DNA from: JAZTZP01 sp045637525
GTDB taxonomy: Bacteria > Bacillota > Clostridia > UBA1381
Assembly: GCA_045637525.1 (NCBI GenBank)
Contig: JAZTZP010000088.1
Coordinates: forward strand, 1 to 50,872
Length of the DNA stretch: 50,872 nucleotides
Direction: 5' to 3'
Made by a program: the position numbers and the translations under genes. Each line of letters starts with the position of its first letter. Position 1 is the stretch's first letter. This document shows, in pieces, positions 26,835 through 36,439 of the stretch. The notes under the pieces were generated by a model. That model did no database searches. It saw nothing but the letters and a program-made list of their open reading frames with translations, and had not been told where the DNA came from.

Positions 26835-29800
26835 CTATCTTATTCCAATTTCCTTAAACGGAATATTTTTAAATTCCGGAAGCTTATTAAACGCTTCCGC
26901 ATTATCTTTTAATGAAAAATCACCGTTATCATAGTCAGTAAATCCCGGATCATCTTCAAAAATAACGTTATTTTCAAAAGTACCTCTTTCACGTATAGAC
27001 GAACTCACGAGAATTTTTTTCGTGTTGCACAAAATATTATTCTTAAAAACTATATTACTTCCGGTAGTAAGTGAACCGTCGGAGTTTATATAATTTAACA
27101 GCTCCGGATATTCTTTGCTCCATATTTCCCCCTGATACGGCACAGCTTCAAGAGACTCCAGAAGTGTTTGCGTTCCATGAACCTCCGGATAAAAAGTTAC
27201 TCTAATATCCGCCGCTCCGGGCGCAGCCGGGCAATCGACAATAATGTTATTCTCAACAATATTATCACTTCCGGCAAGCTTCACAGGAGCTCCGCCTATT
27301 TTATGAAATACGTTTCCGTAAATATGAGCGGCACTCATAAAACCATCTAAGAACACAGCGTTTCTGCCAATTCTTCCGCTTTCGCCGTTTCCTATATCAT
27401 GGAAATAATTGTATCTGATTTTATTTCCTCTGTACGTGGCACTGCCCCAAGTATATACAGCTCCGGCGTCATCGGAATCATTAACTCCGTTATAGATTTC
27501 ATTGTACTCTATGATATGTTCATTTCCTGAAAATTCAAGCAGGTCATGTTCTGCATCATGAATTTTATTATGAGAGACTATGTTTCCGACACCATACACC
27601 TCAACTCCCGGCGAATATGTTTTCGAAAGTCTGTCATTTGAATAAATGTCACAGTCTGTTACATAATTTTTTCCGAAAGTAAGCGTTTGTCTGTCTCCGC
27701 CCGACAGATACACACCGCTGTTATTATCATGAATAATACAGTTTTTTACACCGTTGTTTGTTCCGCCACCGATATAAACAGCAGGGCCTGCAAAATTATA
27801 TATTTCACAGTTTTCAACCAGATTATTTTCGCCGCCGCTTATAGTAACGGCTCTGTATCTTCCGCATTTCATGGTTATATCCTTAATCTGCACATTCGAG
27901 GCATAATACATGCTTAAAAATCCGCTTGATTTATGCATCGAAATATAAACATCTTTAAACTCCTCCGGCGGATATAAATATAAAATCCTCGTTTCCCTGT
28001 CTATGTAATATTCTCCCGGACTGTCAAGCTCCTCTAAAAGATTATACACATAAAACGGTCTGTTTTCCTCTGCTCCGTAATAAACCGGATATTTTGATGT
28101 AATTGTATTTTCATTTATATCAACCGATGCAAGCGGAACTGTCTGATCAAGCCAGTCCTCGCTCCATTTTCCGTAAAGCAGTGCGTTTTCAGCATTCACC
28201 CAACGCTGTACTCTTTCATCACTCACATTAACCGTAAACGGAGCAGGAATTCTGTCTTCCGGTGCAACATAGTCAGCTTTTGAAGTATCTGTAATACTCC
28301 AATTCCCCGGTTTTGCTCCGGTCTCCCAAACTGTGCCGGTATATAAATACCCCTCGTTCGGATACCGTGCTACCGTCATCGCCTTATCGTTTATAAAAAG
28401 CTCTGTCGGTAAAGTGCCTGTCACTCCGGTTATTTCTTTCATTACAGGATAATAGCTGTATTCCCCTCTCCAGAATTCGTTATCCAGACCGATAACTTCG
28501 GGAATCTCTATCATGACCAGCTTATCCTTTATCTCTTCATCAATAAGTGTATCGGTGATTTCCGCTTTTGAAAAACTGTTTTCATCAAGCCTGTATCCTC
28601 CGGTAAAAATAACCTCTTCACCCGGATACGCACGATATACAACAGGTGCATTAGCTTTTCCCGAATCGACTTCGTCTATCCGCACATGAGTGTCAAAAAA
28701 GTACTCTCCCGCTCTGAAATATACAGTCACACCCCTGTCGCCGATTTCATCCTTTGTTTTTCGGATTTCATCCCTTGCTCTTTCAAGAGTTGCAAAAGGA
28801 GCTTCTTTTGTTCCGGAGTTATCATCATTTCCGTCCGGTTCCGGTGCAACGTAAAGTCTTGTCATTTTACCAACTGTCATTTTATTTGTAACCGGTAAAA
28901 TATTATCCGACTGCCAGATATAGAGATTAAACTCATTTTCTTCATTTTTTATCTGCTGGTCAAACTGATATTCATATGAAGAATTATCATCTATATCCTT
29001 ACTGTAAATTCTGCATGACAGTAATTTTCCGGTTGCATCTTTTTCTGAAACAATTGCCGATATGTTTCGCATCATACCGCTTTTATTATATACGGTAACG
29101 CCGCCAAATCCGTCTGTTCCGTCGAAATAAAATGCTGCATTTTCAGCATACATAACCGAAAATTCAAATTCTTCAGGAGATGTATATCGAAAACCCATAT
29201 CTTCTATTGCTGTTTTATCAAGCTTTACCCGATAATCTCCGGGCAAATCCAACGTTGCAGTCGGACTAAGCTTAAGCACTCCATCGCTGAAGCTGTTTTG
29301 TGTTTGTATTACATTCCCCGACGGATCATAAAGCTTTGCACACTCCGATAAATCAGAGTTTCCGAAATTTTCACTTTCAAACTTTATTGTTATCGGTTCG
29401 TCACTTCTGTACTCTTTCATTTCAGCTGTAAGCGAATTTACATAATAAACTCTTACCGCCTCAAGGGAAATATCAGTTGATTCACCGTAAGACACTATCG
29501 AAAAGCTGTTAAGAACATCTGCTACTCCGTCACCGTTTAAGTCGTCGGAATAACTAAGCGTTTCATTGCCGTTTTCGCCGGTTTTAACCGGGCGATACAT
29601 CCGCTCATCATCCCAGCCCTTATGATTATTTCCCGAACCGTCTGTCATGGTGTAATAAAAACGTGCATTCGCATTATCAAAAATGATCTTTATTTTTAAA
29701 AGCTCATTATTATTGTGTTTAAAATAGGTTCCATTCCAGCTGCCGGATGTTTTTGTGCTTATCTTGTCATCGGCAACTCCCTTTACTACTATTACAGAAT

Positions 29801-30239
29801 TTGCGCTTATTCCAAAAAGCTTATATAACCCTCTTGCTTCCGTTGAATAAGGAAGATCTGATATATCATCCGGACGGTTATACTTAAAGTCTATTTTCTT
29901 ATAAGACTTCTGAGGTACTCTTATATCCGCTTCAACAGCAACAAGCCCTTTTGTTAAATCAACCGGCGTTTCGAGATTTCTTACAATACATGACGCATTA
30001 CCGTTTGCCGAGCTGTTTCCTTCCGGGAAACTAACAGATAACGCTCCGTTTTTTGCTTCGACAGCGGCTGAAAAACCATCATTTGTCCCTCCCGGCTTCC
30101 AATTATTATTCCCGGTATCAAAAGTGTCGTTTATTATATATGCAACCTCTGCTTTTGCTTTCGTCTCCCAAAATGTTACTCCGGTACAGGAAATTACGAC
30201 TGCAAGAATTAATACATTCAATCTTTTTAATCTTGTCAT
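26835..30239 (-). CDS. Secreted right-handed beta-helix protein (GH141-like) with N-terminal accessory modules
   Basis: 1134 residues: a signal peptide (about 1-31), one copy of the unnamed beta module (about 36-270; NDTFDTGNNNW, NLETPVDLTKGLV), an SbsA/Ig-like domain (about 275-350), a further accessory domain (about 355-455), then a parallel beta-helix region (about 460-1120). The helix region starts RLYVAPEPDGNDDNSGTKEAPFATLERARDEIR, the layout found in GH141 and related polysaccharide-active beta-helix enzymes. It continues with repeated N-x-I-(x)-N-C-x-I rungs and the acidic motifs DSDDAGAVYTWG and AVFLDG. It is likely a glycoside hydrolase or lyase on a complex polysaccharide. SD GGAGG; it starts 1 bp after the upstream stop codon (coupled). 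Confidence 0.82.
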   Translation of the reverse strand: MTRLKRLNVLILAVVISCTGVTFWETKAKAEVAYIINDTFDTGNNNWKPGGTNDGFSAAVEAKNGALSVSFPEGNSSANGNASCIVRNLETPVDLTKGLVAVEADIRVPQKSYKKIDFKYNRPDDISDLPYSTEARGLYKLFGISANSVIVVKGVADDKISTKTSGSWNGTYFKHNNNELLKIKIIFDNANARFYYTMTDGSGNNHKGWDDERMYRPVKTGENGNETLSYSDDLNGDGVADVLNSFSIVSYGESTDISLEAVRVYYVNSLTAEMKEYRSDEPITIKFESENFGNSDLSECAKLYDPSGNVIQTQNSFSDGVLKLSPTATLDLPGDYRVKLDKTAIEDMGFRYTSPEEFEFSVMYAENAAFYFDGTDGFGGVTVYNKSGMMRNISAIVSEKDATGKLLSCRIYSKDIDDNSSYEYQFDQQIKNEENEFNLYIWQSDNILPVTNKMTVGKMTRLYVAPEPDGNDDNSGTKEAPFATLERARDEIRKTKDEIGDRGVTVYFRAGEYFFDTHVRIDEVDSGKANAPVVYRAYPGEEVIFTGGYRLDENSFSKAEITDTLIDEEIKDKLVMIEIPEVIGLDNEFWRGEYSYYPVMKEITGVTGTLPTELFINDKAMTVARYPNEGYLYTGTVWETGAKPGNWSITDTSKADYVAPEDRIPAPFTVNVSDERVQRWVNAENALLYGKWSEDWLDQTVPLASVDINENTITSKYPVYYGAEENRPFYVYNLLEELDSPGEYYIDRETRILYLYPPEEFKDVYISMHKSSGFLSMYYASNVQIKDITMKCGRYRAVTISGGENNLVENCEIYNFAGPAVYIGGGTNNGVKNCIIHDNNSGVYLSGGDRQTLTFGKNYVTDCDIYSNDRLSKTYSPGVEVYGVGNIVSHNKIHDAEHDLLEFSGNEHIIEYNEIYNGVNDSDDAGAVYTWGSATYRGNKIRYNYFHDIGNGESGRIGRNAVFLDGFMSAAHIYGNVFHKIGGAPVKLAGSDNIVENNIIVDCPAAPGAADIRVTFYPEVHGTQTLLESLEAVPYQGEIWSKEYPELLNYINSDGSLTTGSNIVFKNNILCNTKKILVSSSIRERGTFENNVIFEDDPGFTDYDNGDFSLKDNAEAFNKLPEFKNIPFKEIGIR

Positions 30240-30240
30240 A

Positions 30241-32844
30241 TTAATCCTCCGAAAGCTGTCCTTTCAGATATGAAACAATATTTGTATCAGCATCTGTAAA
30301 GATATCTTTTGTATAACTCATTACAGTTATATCTCCCTTATACACTTCCATCGCCATCAGTTCTGCCAAATCATCAACCGATATATACACCCGGTCGTCA
30401 ATCTTTTTAAGCATTTTTTCCGGCACAACCGAGCTTCCGTATGAATCCGTTATGTTTTCAAGGTCGGGCGATATAACAAATGTTCCGGAAGAATCTGTAA
30501 CCGAAATTTCTCCTGTTGCTTCATTATATTCAACAGCCGCTTCCAGTCCTTCACATACAAACCTCAATGGTACATATAATGTGTCATCTTCTTTAAACGT
30601 TCTTGCTGAATAGTCCTCGCTTAAAGGCTTTCTTTTACCCAAAAGATAAGCATAAGACGAATCATCCGTAAATGCGGCTCCCTCAGCTATACGCTTAACC
30701 GCCCTTTCGCTGTACATTCCCATTCTTGTAAACGGTATCGGCTTAAAGTCCTGCATTATACCATACACGGCAGCGTCTTCTCTTAAAAGATAATTGCCTT
30801 TTTTATAGTCATAAAATCCCGGATCTACACTTGTTATATAATTATCCTCAATCTTCGCTGTTGATTGAAATTCCGTCGCAACCCTTACATCAGGTGAATT
30901 AACAAAAAGATTATGTGCAATCACAAAATCCTCGCCTATTTTCACCGAGCCGTCAGGCTTTATATATCCCTCCATCCACGGATATTGTTCCAGCCATATT
31001 TCACTCATATACGAAACCTCTCTCAAGCCCCTGAGATATGGCGAAGGATCAAATGCTGCCCCATACGCTGCTGCATTCATTGCCTCCACGCTTTCTGTTA
31101 CATTTTCAGATGTATTGTTTATAAAAATGTTATTCAAAACCTTATTATCCGAGCCTGCAAACTTTATCGGTGCACCGTACATATTTTCAAACACATTGCC
31201 ATATATTGTAGTTGCGGCTGAGAATCCGTCTAAAAATATTCCCTGTGTACCGGCACCGGCCGTTTTTTCCTTTGTTCCTACATCATGAAAATAATTATAT
31301 CTAATTTCATTCCCCTGATATGTTAAGTTTCCGTGATTATAAATGGCTCCCATGTCATCTGTACTATTAACGCAATCAAAAAACTCATTGTATTCGATAA
31401 TATGATTATTTCCCTGATATTCAATCATGTCATGCTCCGACTTATGGAACTTATTATATGAAGCACGCTGCCCACACCCTCTAAGCTTTAAAGACGGGCA
31501 ATATGTTTTTGTTTTACGGTCGTTTGCATAAAATTCACAGTTTTCAACGTAATTTCCGCTTTCCTCAAGAGTAATTCTGTCGCCACCGTAAAGGTCGACT
31601 CCGCCGTTGTTATCATGAATTATACAATTTTTAAGACCATTATTCTTTCCGCCTGATATAAGAACATTCCAGAGCATAAAATAAGATATTTCACAGCCGT
31701 CAATTACGCAGTTTTCAGAATTGCTTATACACATCGCTCTTCCGCATCCGCCTTTGAAATTAATATTTTTGATTGTAATATCAGACGCTTTATTAATCTG
31801 AATTATATCAACCTCATTTGCTGTGAGTAATATTTTCCCCAGTCCGTCCTGCGGCGGATATAAGTATAGCATAAGCGTGTCCTTGTCAATATAATATTCT
31901 CCCGGAGTATCTATTTCCTCAACAAGATTATATATGTAAAAAGGTCTGTCTTTCTTTACGCTATACATACTTGCCTGTGCCGATGTAATGGTTTGTTCAA
32001 ATTCATCAACGGCTCCAAGACCTACAGTCTGGTCTGCCCAGTCAAACCAATATCTTCCATATAGCAATGCATATTTTGCATCTTTCCAGTACTTCATTCT
32101 GTCGGTATCAAGCTTAACTGTAAACGGTATCGCTTTCGACTTATCTCCATGCTGTTCGCCTGTTTCAGGATCTGTAAACCACCAGTCCGCCGCTTTGCTT
32201 CCCGCTTCTATTACCTCACTTACGTTGAGATAACCATCATTAGGATATCTTGATACCTGCATAACTTTATCATCAATAAAAAGCTCAGGTCCTGCAGCTG
32301 TATCTCCATACACTCCGGTAGTCAAAAATCTCGCCGCCGGATATCTTGAGTATGCGCCAATCCATTCGGGATCGCCTATTTCCTCGATACCGATATTCTT
32401 TAAATCAAACTGAAGCAGTCTGTCACGGGCATTTTCATTAATAAGTTTTTCCTTTACGCTGTCGTCTGCCGATATAAAATCGTCTGCGTCAAGATACATT
32501 CCGCCAGCAAACTCAACCTCTTCATCACGATATGCTCTGTAACACACTCCTGAATCCTGCTCTTCCAGCTTAAATATTTTAAGCATATTATAAACGCCTT
32601 CGCGGAAATATACTACCGCTCCCTCAGATCCTATCTCTCCGGCAGCTCTTATTTCCCTCAGCTTATCCCTTGCAGCTTCCGGCGTTTTTAACGGACTTTC
32701 TTTTGTACCCGGATTGTCATCGTTCCCATCCGGTGCTACAAAGATAATCGTTTTTTTCTCAGCCGCAAATGCCGGTATTTGAAATGCACCCGTCATAAAT
32801 GCACCTGAAAGTATAACGCATATCAGTCTTTTTGCAAGTCTCAT
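30241..32844 (-). CDS. Secreted beta-helix protein (GH141-like) with copper-amine-oxidase-N-like C-terminal domain
   Basis: 867 residues: a signal peptide (about 1-28), then directly a beta-helix enzyme region (about 32-700). This parallels the neighbouring protein: IFVAPDGNDDNPGTKESPLKTPEAARDKLREI, CVIDGCEISYF, STDDMGAIYNHG and GIFLDGF. The conserved DD-G-A-Y and FLDG acidic pairs are candidate active-site residues. The C-terminus (about 735-865; LYVPLRFVCEGLEAAVEYNEATGEISVTDSSG) is a Cu_amine_oxidN1-like domain, a common surface or wall-associated module in Clostridia. It lacks the beta module of the next protein. The two beta-helix genes look like an old duplication with different accessory domains. 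Confidence 0.82.
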   Translation of the reverse strand: MRLAKRLICVILSGAFMTGAFQIPAFAAEKKTIIFVAPDGNDDNPGTKESPLKTPEAARDKLREIRAAGEIGSEGAVVYFREGVYNMLKIFKLEEQDSGVCYRAYRDEEVEFAGGMYLDADDFISADDSVKEKLINENARDRLLQFDLKNIGIEEIGDPEWIGAYSRYPAARFLTTGVYGDTAAGPELFIDDKVMQVSRYPNDGYLNVSEVIEAGSKAADWWFTDPETGEQHGDKSKAIPFTVKLDTDRMKYWKDAKYALLYGRYWFDWADQTVGLGAVDEFEQTITSAQASMYSVKKDRPFYIYNLVEEIDTPGEYYIDKDTLMLYLYPPQDGLGKILLTANEVDIIQINKASDITIKNINFKGGCGRAMCISNSENCVIDGCEISYFMLWNVLISGGKNNGLKNCIIHDNNGGVDLYGGDRITLEESGNYVENCEFYANDRKTKTYCPSLKLRGCGQRASYNKFHKSEHDMIEYQGNNHIIEYNEFFDCVNSTDDMGAIYNHGNLTYQGNEIRYNYFHDVGTKEKTAGAGTQGIFLDGFSAATTIYGNVFENMYGAPIKFAGSDNKVLNNIFINNTSENVTESVEAMNAAAYGAAFDPSPYLRGLREVSYMSEIWLEQYPWMEGYIKPDGSVKIGEDFVIAHNLFVNSPDVRVATEFQSTAKIEDNYITSVDPGFYDYKKGNYLLREDAAVYGIMQDFKPIPFTRMGMYSERAVKRIAEGAAFTDDSSYAYLLGKRKPLSEDYSARTFKEDDTLYVPLRFVCEGLEAAVEYNEATGEISVTDSSGTFVISPDLENITDSYGSSVVPEKMLKKIDDRVYISVDDLAELMAMEVYKGDITVMSYTKDIFTDADTNIVSYLKGQLSED

Positions 32845-32883
32845 ATAAATCTACCTTTCTTTATTATTTTTCTCAAAGGCTTT

Positions 32884-34323
32884 TTATTTCAAAGCCTCCC
32901 ATTCTGCCAACTGCTTTTCAGCCTCTGCCTTTATTTCGTTCATTCCGGCGTCTTCAAGCTCCTTTATATATTGATCCTTATATGTCTCAACCGGATCATA
33001 CAGGTTTGAATATTTTGCTACCACGGCCTCAATCTGTGCTATTTCTGTTCTTACAGGCGTTGTATCAAATCTGAATCCAGAAATTGCGGAAGGAGTCGCA
33101 GCCTCGTTGTATGCTTTTGTTTCCTCCCATATTGTCGGAGACTGTCCGGGTAAAATGTAAGAATTAAATACAGAAGCTATTTTCCAGTTCGCATTTTCCA
33201 TATAATAACCGGAGTTTTCAATAAATGTAACAACATTATTTTCATCTACTGTATAATGCTTACCCTCTATGCCGTAGCAAAGTACTCTGTAAAACTCTTT
33301 ATTAAGATTTGCAAGCTCTATTACTTTAAAAGCAAGCTCCGGATTTTTTGACTTTGCACTTATTGCAGTCATCGCTGTAGAACCCGCACCGGCGCTCATA
33401 TACCTTACACCAATCGGCACACCAATCGCCTGTGCATCCTTGTTTTTCTGATTATGCTCTGCAACTCCGCCGGGAGTGTACGAACCTCTCCATGCAGCAT
33501 ATTTACCCTTAGCCAATTCAAGATTATCATCCTGAACCGTTGCAACGTCAGAACGTATATATCCCTTTTCGAACCAGTCTGCCATTAACATTTCATCGAA
33601 AAATGCATCAGGTGAATCCGGCTTTGTATAAATGTTATAGCTACCGTCTTCAGATGTTACAACATGAACGCAACGGGCAATTGTATCTGTTATGACATTA
33701 CCTTTTAAACCGCCGCCATAACCTTTTCTGAACGGATATTTTTCCGGATGTGTTTCCTTTACCCATTTAAGGAACGGCTCAATATCATTACCGTATTTTA
33801 TTTCATCCATGTTAAGTCCATACTCTTCGGCAAGGTCTTTTAAAACATAAAGTCCTGTCTGTGTTGCCACTGCCTGTATATTAGGTATGGCGTAATAATG
33901 ACCGCGGTATCCGGCTGCACTGTCAAGTATCTTTTGCGGAATTTCATCCGTTATATTTGAAGTTTCAAGGAACTTGTCAAGCTCATAAAAACCTCCTTTA
34001 TCTACGGCTGTTTCATACTTGTTGATATAACCTGTAAAACACAAATCAAAGTTCTGACCGCTCGCCATATTCATAGTCATTCTCTCATTATACGCAGCGT
34101 TATCAATAAACTCAAGCTTTAGCTCAGCGTTTATTCCGTTTTCCTGCATAATACGGCTTGCCTCTGCGTTTATACTCTCTACATCTGCCTGTTTGTTTCC
34201 GGGCAGCATCCATATAAGCTGAGGCTTATCGCCCCCCGCCGTTTCCTTCTCCTTGTTGCATGCCGTAAATGATACTAAGCTTACAGCTGCAAGAATTGCT
34301 GATAAAATTTTTCTTTTTTTCAT
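32884..34323 (-). CDS. Sugar ABC transporter substrate-binding lipoprotein
   Basis: 479 residues: lipoprotein signal with lipobox SFTAC (Cys about 22), then a family 1 extracellular solute-binding fold (WMLPGNKQADVESINAEASRIMQENGINAEL; ASGQNFDLCFTGYINKYETAVDKGGFYELDKFLE; GYRGHYYAIPNIQ). The DUF3502-type C-terminus (GFRFDTTPVRTEIAQIEAVVAKY) is typical of LplA/YtcQ-type binding proteins for complex oligosaccharides. It follows the two permease genes. A perfect AACGTTT-t-AAACGTT palindrome (34353-34367) lies just upstream, perhaps an operator or mRNA processing site. Confidence 0.92.
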   Translation of the reverse strand: MKKRKILSAILAAVSLVSFTACNKEKETAGGDKPQLIWMLPGNKQADVESINAEASRIMQENGINAELKLEFIDNAAYNERMTMNMASGQNFDLCFTGYINKYETAVDKGGFYELDKFLETSNITDEIPQKILDSAAGYRGHYYAIPNIQAVATQTGLYVLKDLAEEYGLNMDEIKYGNDIEPFLKWVKETHPEKYPFRKGYGGGLKGNVITDTIARCVHVVTSEDGSYNIYTKPDSPDAFFDEMLMADWFEKGYIRSDVATVQDDNLELAKGKYAAWRGSYTPGGVAEHNQKNKDAQAIGVPIGVRYMSAGAGSTAMTAISAKSKNPELAFKVIELANLNKEFYRVLCYGIEGKHYTVDENNVVTFIENSGYYMENANWKIASVFNSYILPGQSPTIWEETKAYNEAATPSAISGFRFDTTPVRTEIAQIEAVVAKYSNLYDPVETYKDQYIKELEDAGMNEIKAEAEKQLAEWEALK

Positions 34324-34352
34324 TTCTTGTTTCCTCCTTATTTTTTAATTTG

Positions 34353-34367
34353 AACGTTTTAAACGTT
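34353..34367. promoter_or_regulatory. 15-bp palindrome between permease and binding-protein genes
   Basis: aacgttt-t-aaacgtt, two perfect 7-bp arms around one base. It lies 30 bp before the binding-protein start and 12 bp after the permease stop. It could be a repressor site or a stem setting a higher level of the binding protein; neither is proven. Confidence 0.5.
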
Positions 34368-34378
34368 TAATTAACAAC

Positions 34379-35260
34379 TTAGCCTTTGACTGAACCTACG
34401 GTTAAACCTTTTGCAAAGTATTTCTGAAAAAACGGAAATACTACAAGCGCCGGTCCGGCAACAATTACAACCATTGCCATTCTCGCTGTTTCTGCCGGAA
34501 TATCGGCAGCTCCTATATCGAAATTGAGTGTTTCGGAATTGTTCCTAATAAGCTCTATATTCATCATCATCTTCTGTAAAAGATATTGAAGCGATATAAG
34601 ATCCTGATTGTTTATATAAAGCATTGACGTGTACCAGTCGTTCCACTTCGCAAGAAATGTCATAAGAGCAACCGTTGCAAGTGCCGGTTTAATAAGAGGC
34701 AGTATCATTCTGAAATAAATCATATATTCATTTGCCCCGTCTATAACCGCCGATTCCGTTATTTCATATGGGATGTCCTGAATAAAGCTCCTCATCATGA
34801 ACACATAAAACGGTGATATAAGACCCGGAATAATATAAATCCACATTGTGTCTCCAAGATGAAGATATTGAGTGTTTAATATGTATGTCGGTACAAGACC
34901 ACCGCTGAACAATGTTGTAAAATAAATCAGAAAAGATATCACTGCCTTTCCCTTCAGATCTCTTTTCGACAGCATATAGGCCATGCATGACATCAGAAAA
35001 ACCGAAAGGGCTGTTGATACTACTGAAAAAATTCCGGTAACCTTATACGCATTTATTACTTCTCCGGGATTTGAAAATATATATTTATATGCTGCTGTAT
35101 CAAATTTTACCGGTATAAGTCTGTATCCGAAATTCATAATATCTATTTCATTTGAAAGAGATACACTCACAACAAGGACAAACGGATATATTACCAAAAC
35201 CGCAAGTATTGAAAGCAATAAATTTAATCCGATTTGTTTTATTATATAACTTTTTTTCAT
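34379..35260 (-). CDS. Carbohydrate ABC transporter permease (YtcP/LplC type)
   Basis: 293 residues with six membrane segments. The EAA loop, which docks the ATPase, is visible as ITESAVIDGANEYMIYFRMILPLIKPAL (about 165-190). The N-terminal NLLLSILAVLVIYPFVLVVSVSLS and the C-terminal FFQKYFAKGLTVGSVKG ending are typical of the MalG-like CUT1 partner. It forms the transmembrane pair with the upstream gene. No ATP-binding subunit is encoded in the window, as is common for CUT1 systems that share a multitask MsmX-type ATPase. Confidence 0.93.
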   Translation of the reverse strand: MKKSYIIKQIGLNLLLSILAVLVIYPFVLVVSVSLSNEIDIMNFGYRLIPVKFDTAAYKYIFSNPGEVINAYKVTGIFSVVSTALSVFLMSCMAYMLSKRDLKGKAVISFLIYFTTLFSGGLVPTYILNTQYLHLGDTMWIYIIPGLISPFYVFMMRSFIQDIPYEITESAVIDGANEYMIYFRMILPLIKPALATVALMTFLAKWNDWYTSMLYINNQDLISLQYLLQKMMMNIELIRNNSETLNFDIGAADIPAETARMAMVVIVAGPALVVFPFFQKYFAKGLTVGSVKG

Positions 35261-35286
35261 ATTATCTTATTAATTCTCCTTTCGGT

Positions 35287-36237
35287 TTAAAACAACGCAT
35301 TATCCGGCTCAATCTTTCTTATAATGCCGTTTGTTATCATAACAAGAACAAGTCCTACAACAGACTGCAGAAATCCCGCTGCGGAAGAAATTCCCATATC
35401 GCCTATAACGCGCATCGTTCTGAATATGTATGTATCAAGGACATCCGTTACATCGTAAAGCTTTCCTATGTTTCTTGTGACCTGATAGAACAGCCCGAAG
35501 TCGGCTCTGAATATTCCGCCTATTTTCATTATAAGTAATAGCGTAATTAACGGCTTTAAGCACGGTATAATCACATAACGCATTTTTTGTCTCCAGTTTG
35601 CACCTTCAATCTGTGCCACTTCAAACAAACTGTTGTCTATTCCCATGAGTGCCGCATAATACATTATTGAATCCATTCCGACGTGTTTCCATATCGACGT
35701 TATTGTAAGAATCCCCGGCCAGGCAGATGGCGTTGAATACCAGTCTGTTTTTTCGGCACCTATTTTTGCAAGAAGAATATTTAATGTTCCGTTTTGCGGA
35801 TGCAATATCGCATATACCATATATGAAACAACAACCCATGAAAGAAAATGCGGAGTAAGAAAAACCGTCTGATATACCTTTGTTGCTTTTCTGCTTGTTA
35901 CCTCATACAATATAACCGCAAGAAGTATCGCCGCTATCATACCGGCTACTATAAATATGAAATTCAGATAAATCGTGTTCCATGTAATCTTCAGAAAATC
36001 CTTTGATTTCAAAAACACTTCGAAATTATCCAGCCCCACCCACGGGCTTCCGAAAATTCCGCCGTCAAACCTGTAGTTCTTAAAGGCAATTATAACTCCG
36101 AACATCGGCACATAATTAAATAGTATTATAAGACAAAGCGGTATCAGTCCGAGCGAATATAATTGCAGGGTCTGCATTTGTTTTGACTTTAAATGTGATT
36201 TTACTTTTTCAGGCTTTGTACTGACTTTTGTACGCAT
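35287..36237 (-). CDS. Carbohydrate ABC transporter permease (YteP/LplB type)
   Basis: 316 residues with six membrane segments. The family start YSLGLIPLCLIILFNYVPMFGVIIAFKNY, the EAA loop FEVAQIEGANWRQKMRYVIIPCLKPLI and the C-terminal TYIFRTMRVIGDMGISSAAGFLQSVVGLVLV block are visible. It is the MalF-like partner of the second permease. As the first gene of the leftward operon, it lies about 40 nt downstream of a strong promoter flanked by a 21-bp-spaced direct repeat. Confidence 0.93.
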   Translation of the reverse strand: MRTKVSTKPEKVKSHLKSKQMQTLQLYSLGLIPLCLIILFNYVPMFGVIIAFKNYRFDGGIFGSPWVGLDNFEVFLKSKDFLKITWNTIYLNFIFIVAGMIAAILLAVILYEVTSRKATKVYQTVFLTPHFLSWVVVSYMVYAILHPQNGTLNILLAKIGAEKTDWYSTPSAWPGILTITSIWKHVGMDSIMYYAALMGIDNSLFEVAQIEGANWRQKMRYVIIPCLKPLITLLLIMKIGGIFRADFGLFYQVTRNIGKLYDVTDVLDTYIFRTMRVIGDMGISSAAGFLQSVVGLVLVMITNGIIRKIEPDNALF

Positions 36238-36275
36238 ATGACAACCTCTCCTGTCTTTAATTTCTCTTTACATTT

Positions 36276-36304
36276 ATTGTAACATGGAATTTGGCCATTG
36301 TAAA
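36276..36304 (-). promoter_or_regulatory. Promoter of the ABC transporter/surface-protein operon
   Basis: On the minus strand TTTACA (36299-36304), 17 bp, TACAAT (36276-36281). The -35 overlaps the proximal copy of the direct repeat at 36303-36336, as expected for an AraC-type activator. Confidence 0.72.
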
Positions 36305-36336
36305 CTCCAAATTTTCGTCAATTAACTCCAAAATTT
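36303..36336 (-). promoter_or_regulatory. Candidate YesN-type activator site (21-bp-spaced direct repeat)
   Basis: On the minus strand the 13-mers AAATTTTGGAGTT (36324-36336) and AAAATTTGGAGTT (36303-36315) differ at one base and are spaced exactly 21 bp, two helical turns. The proximal copy touches the -35 of the ABC operon promoter. AraC-family proteins bind such repeats with their two helix-turn-helix motifs. The response regulator encoded just downstream on the plus strand is the obvious candidate. Confidence 0.65.
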
Positions 36337-36356
36337 AATTATCCGTTTTTTTTCAA

Positions 36357-36385
36357 TTGACAATTACGTTTTTTTATGTTATATT
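36357..36385 (+). promoter_or_regulatory. Promoter of the yesN-yesM operon
   Basis: TTGACA (36357-36362), 17 bp, TATATT (36380-36385), about 55 bp before the response-regulator ATG. It is close to consensus, which suggests steady basal expression of the two-component genes. Confidence 0.75.
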
Positions 36386-36439
36386 AGAGTTAACACAATC
36401 AAAATTCGAAAAGAAATATCCGGATGAGGTGATAAATTT

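Noticed and set aside
36238..36439. Riboswitch or T-box in the divergent region
   Set aside because: The leader lengths are short and no conserved riboswitch core or terminator/antiterminator pair is visible; promoters and a direct repeat explain the region.
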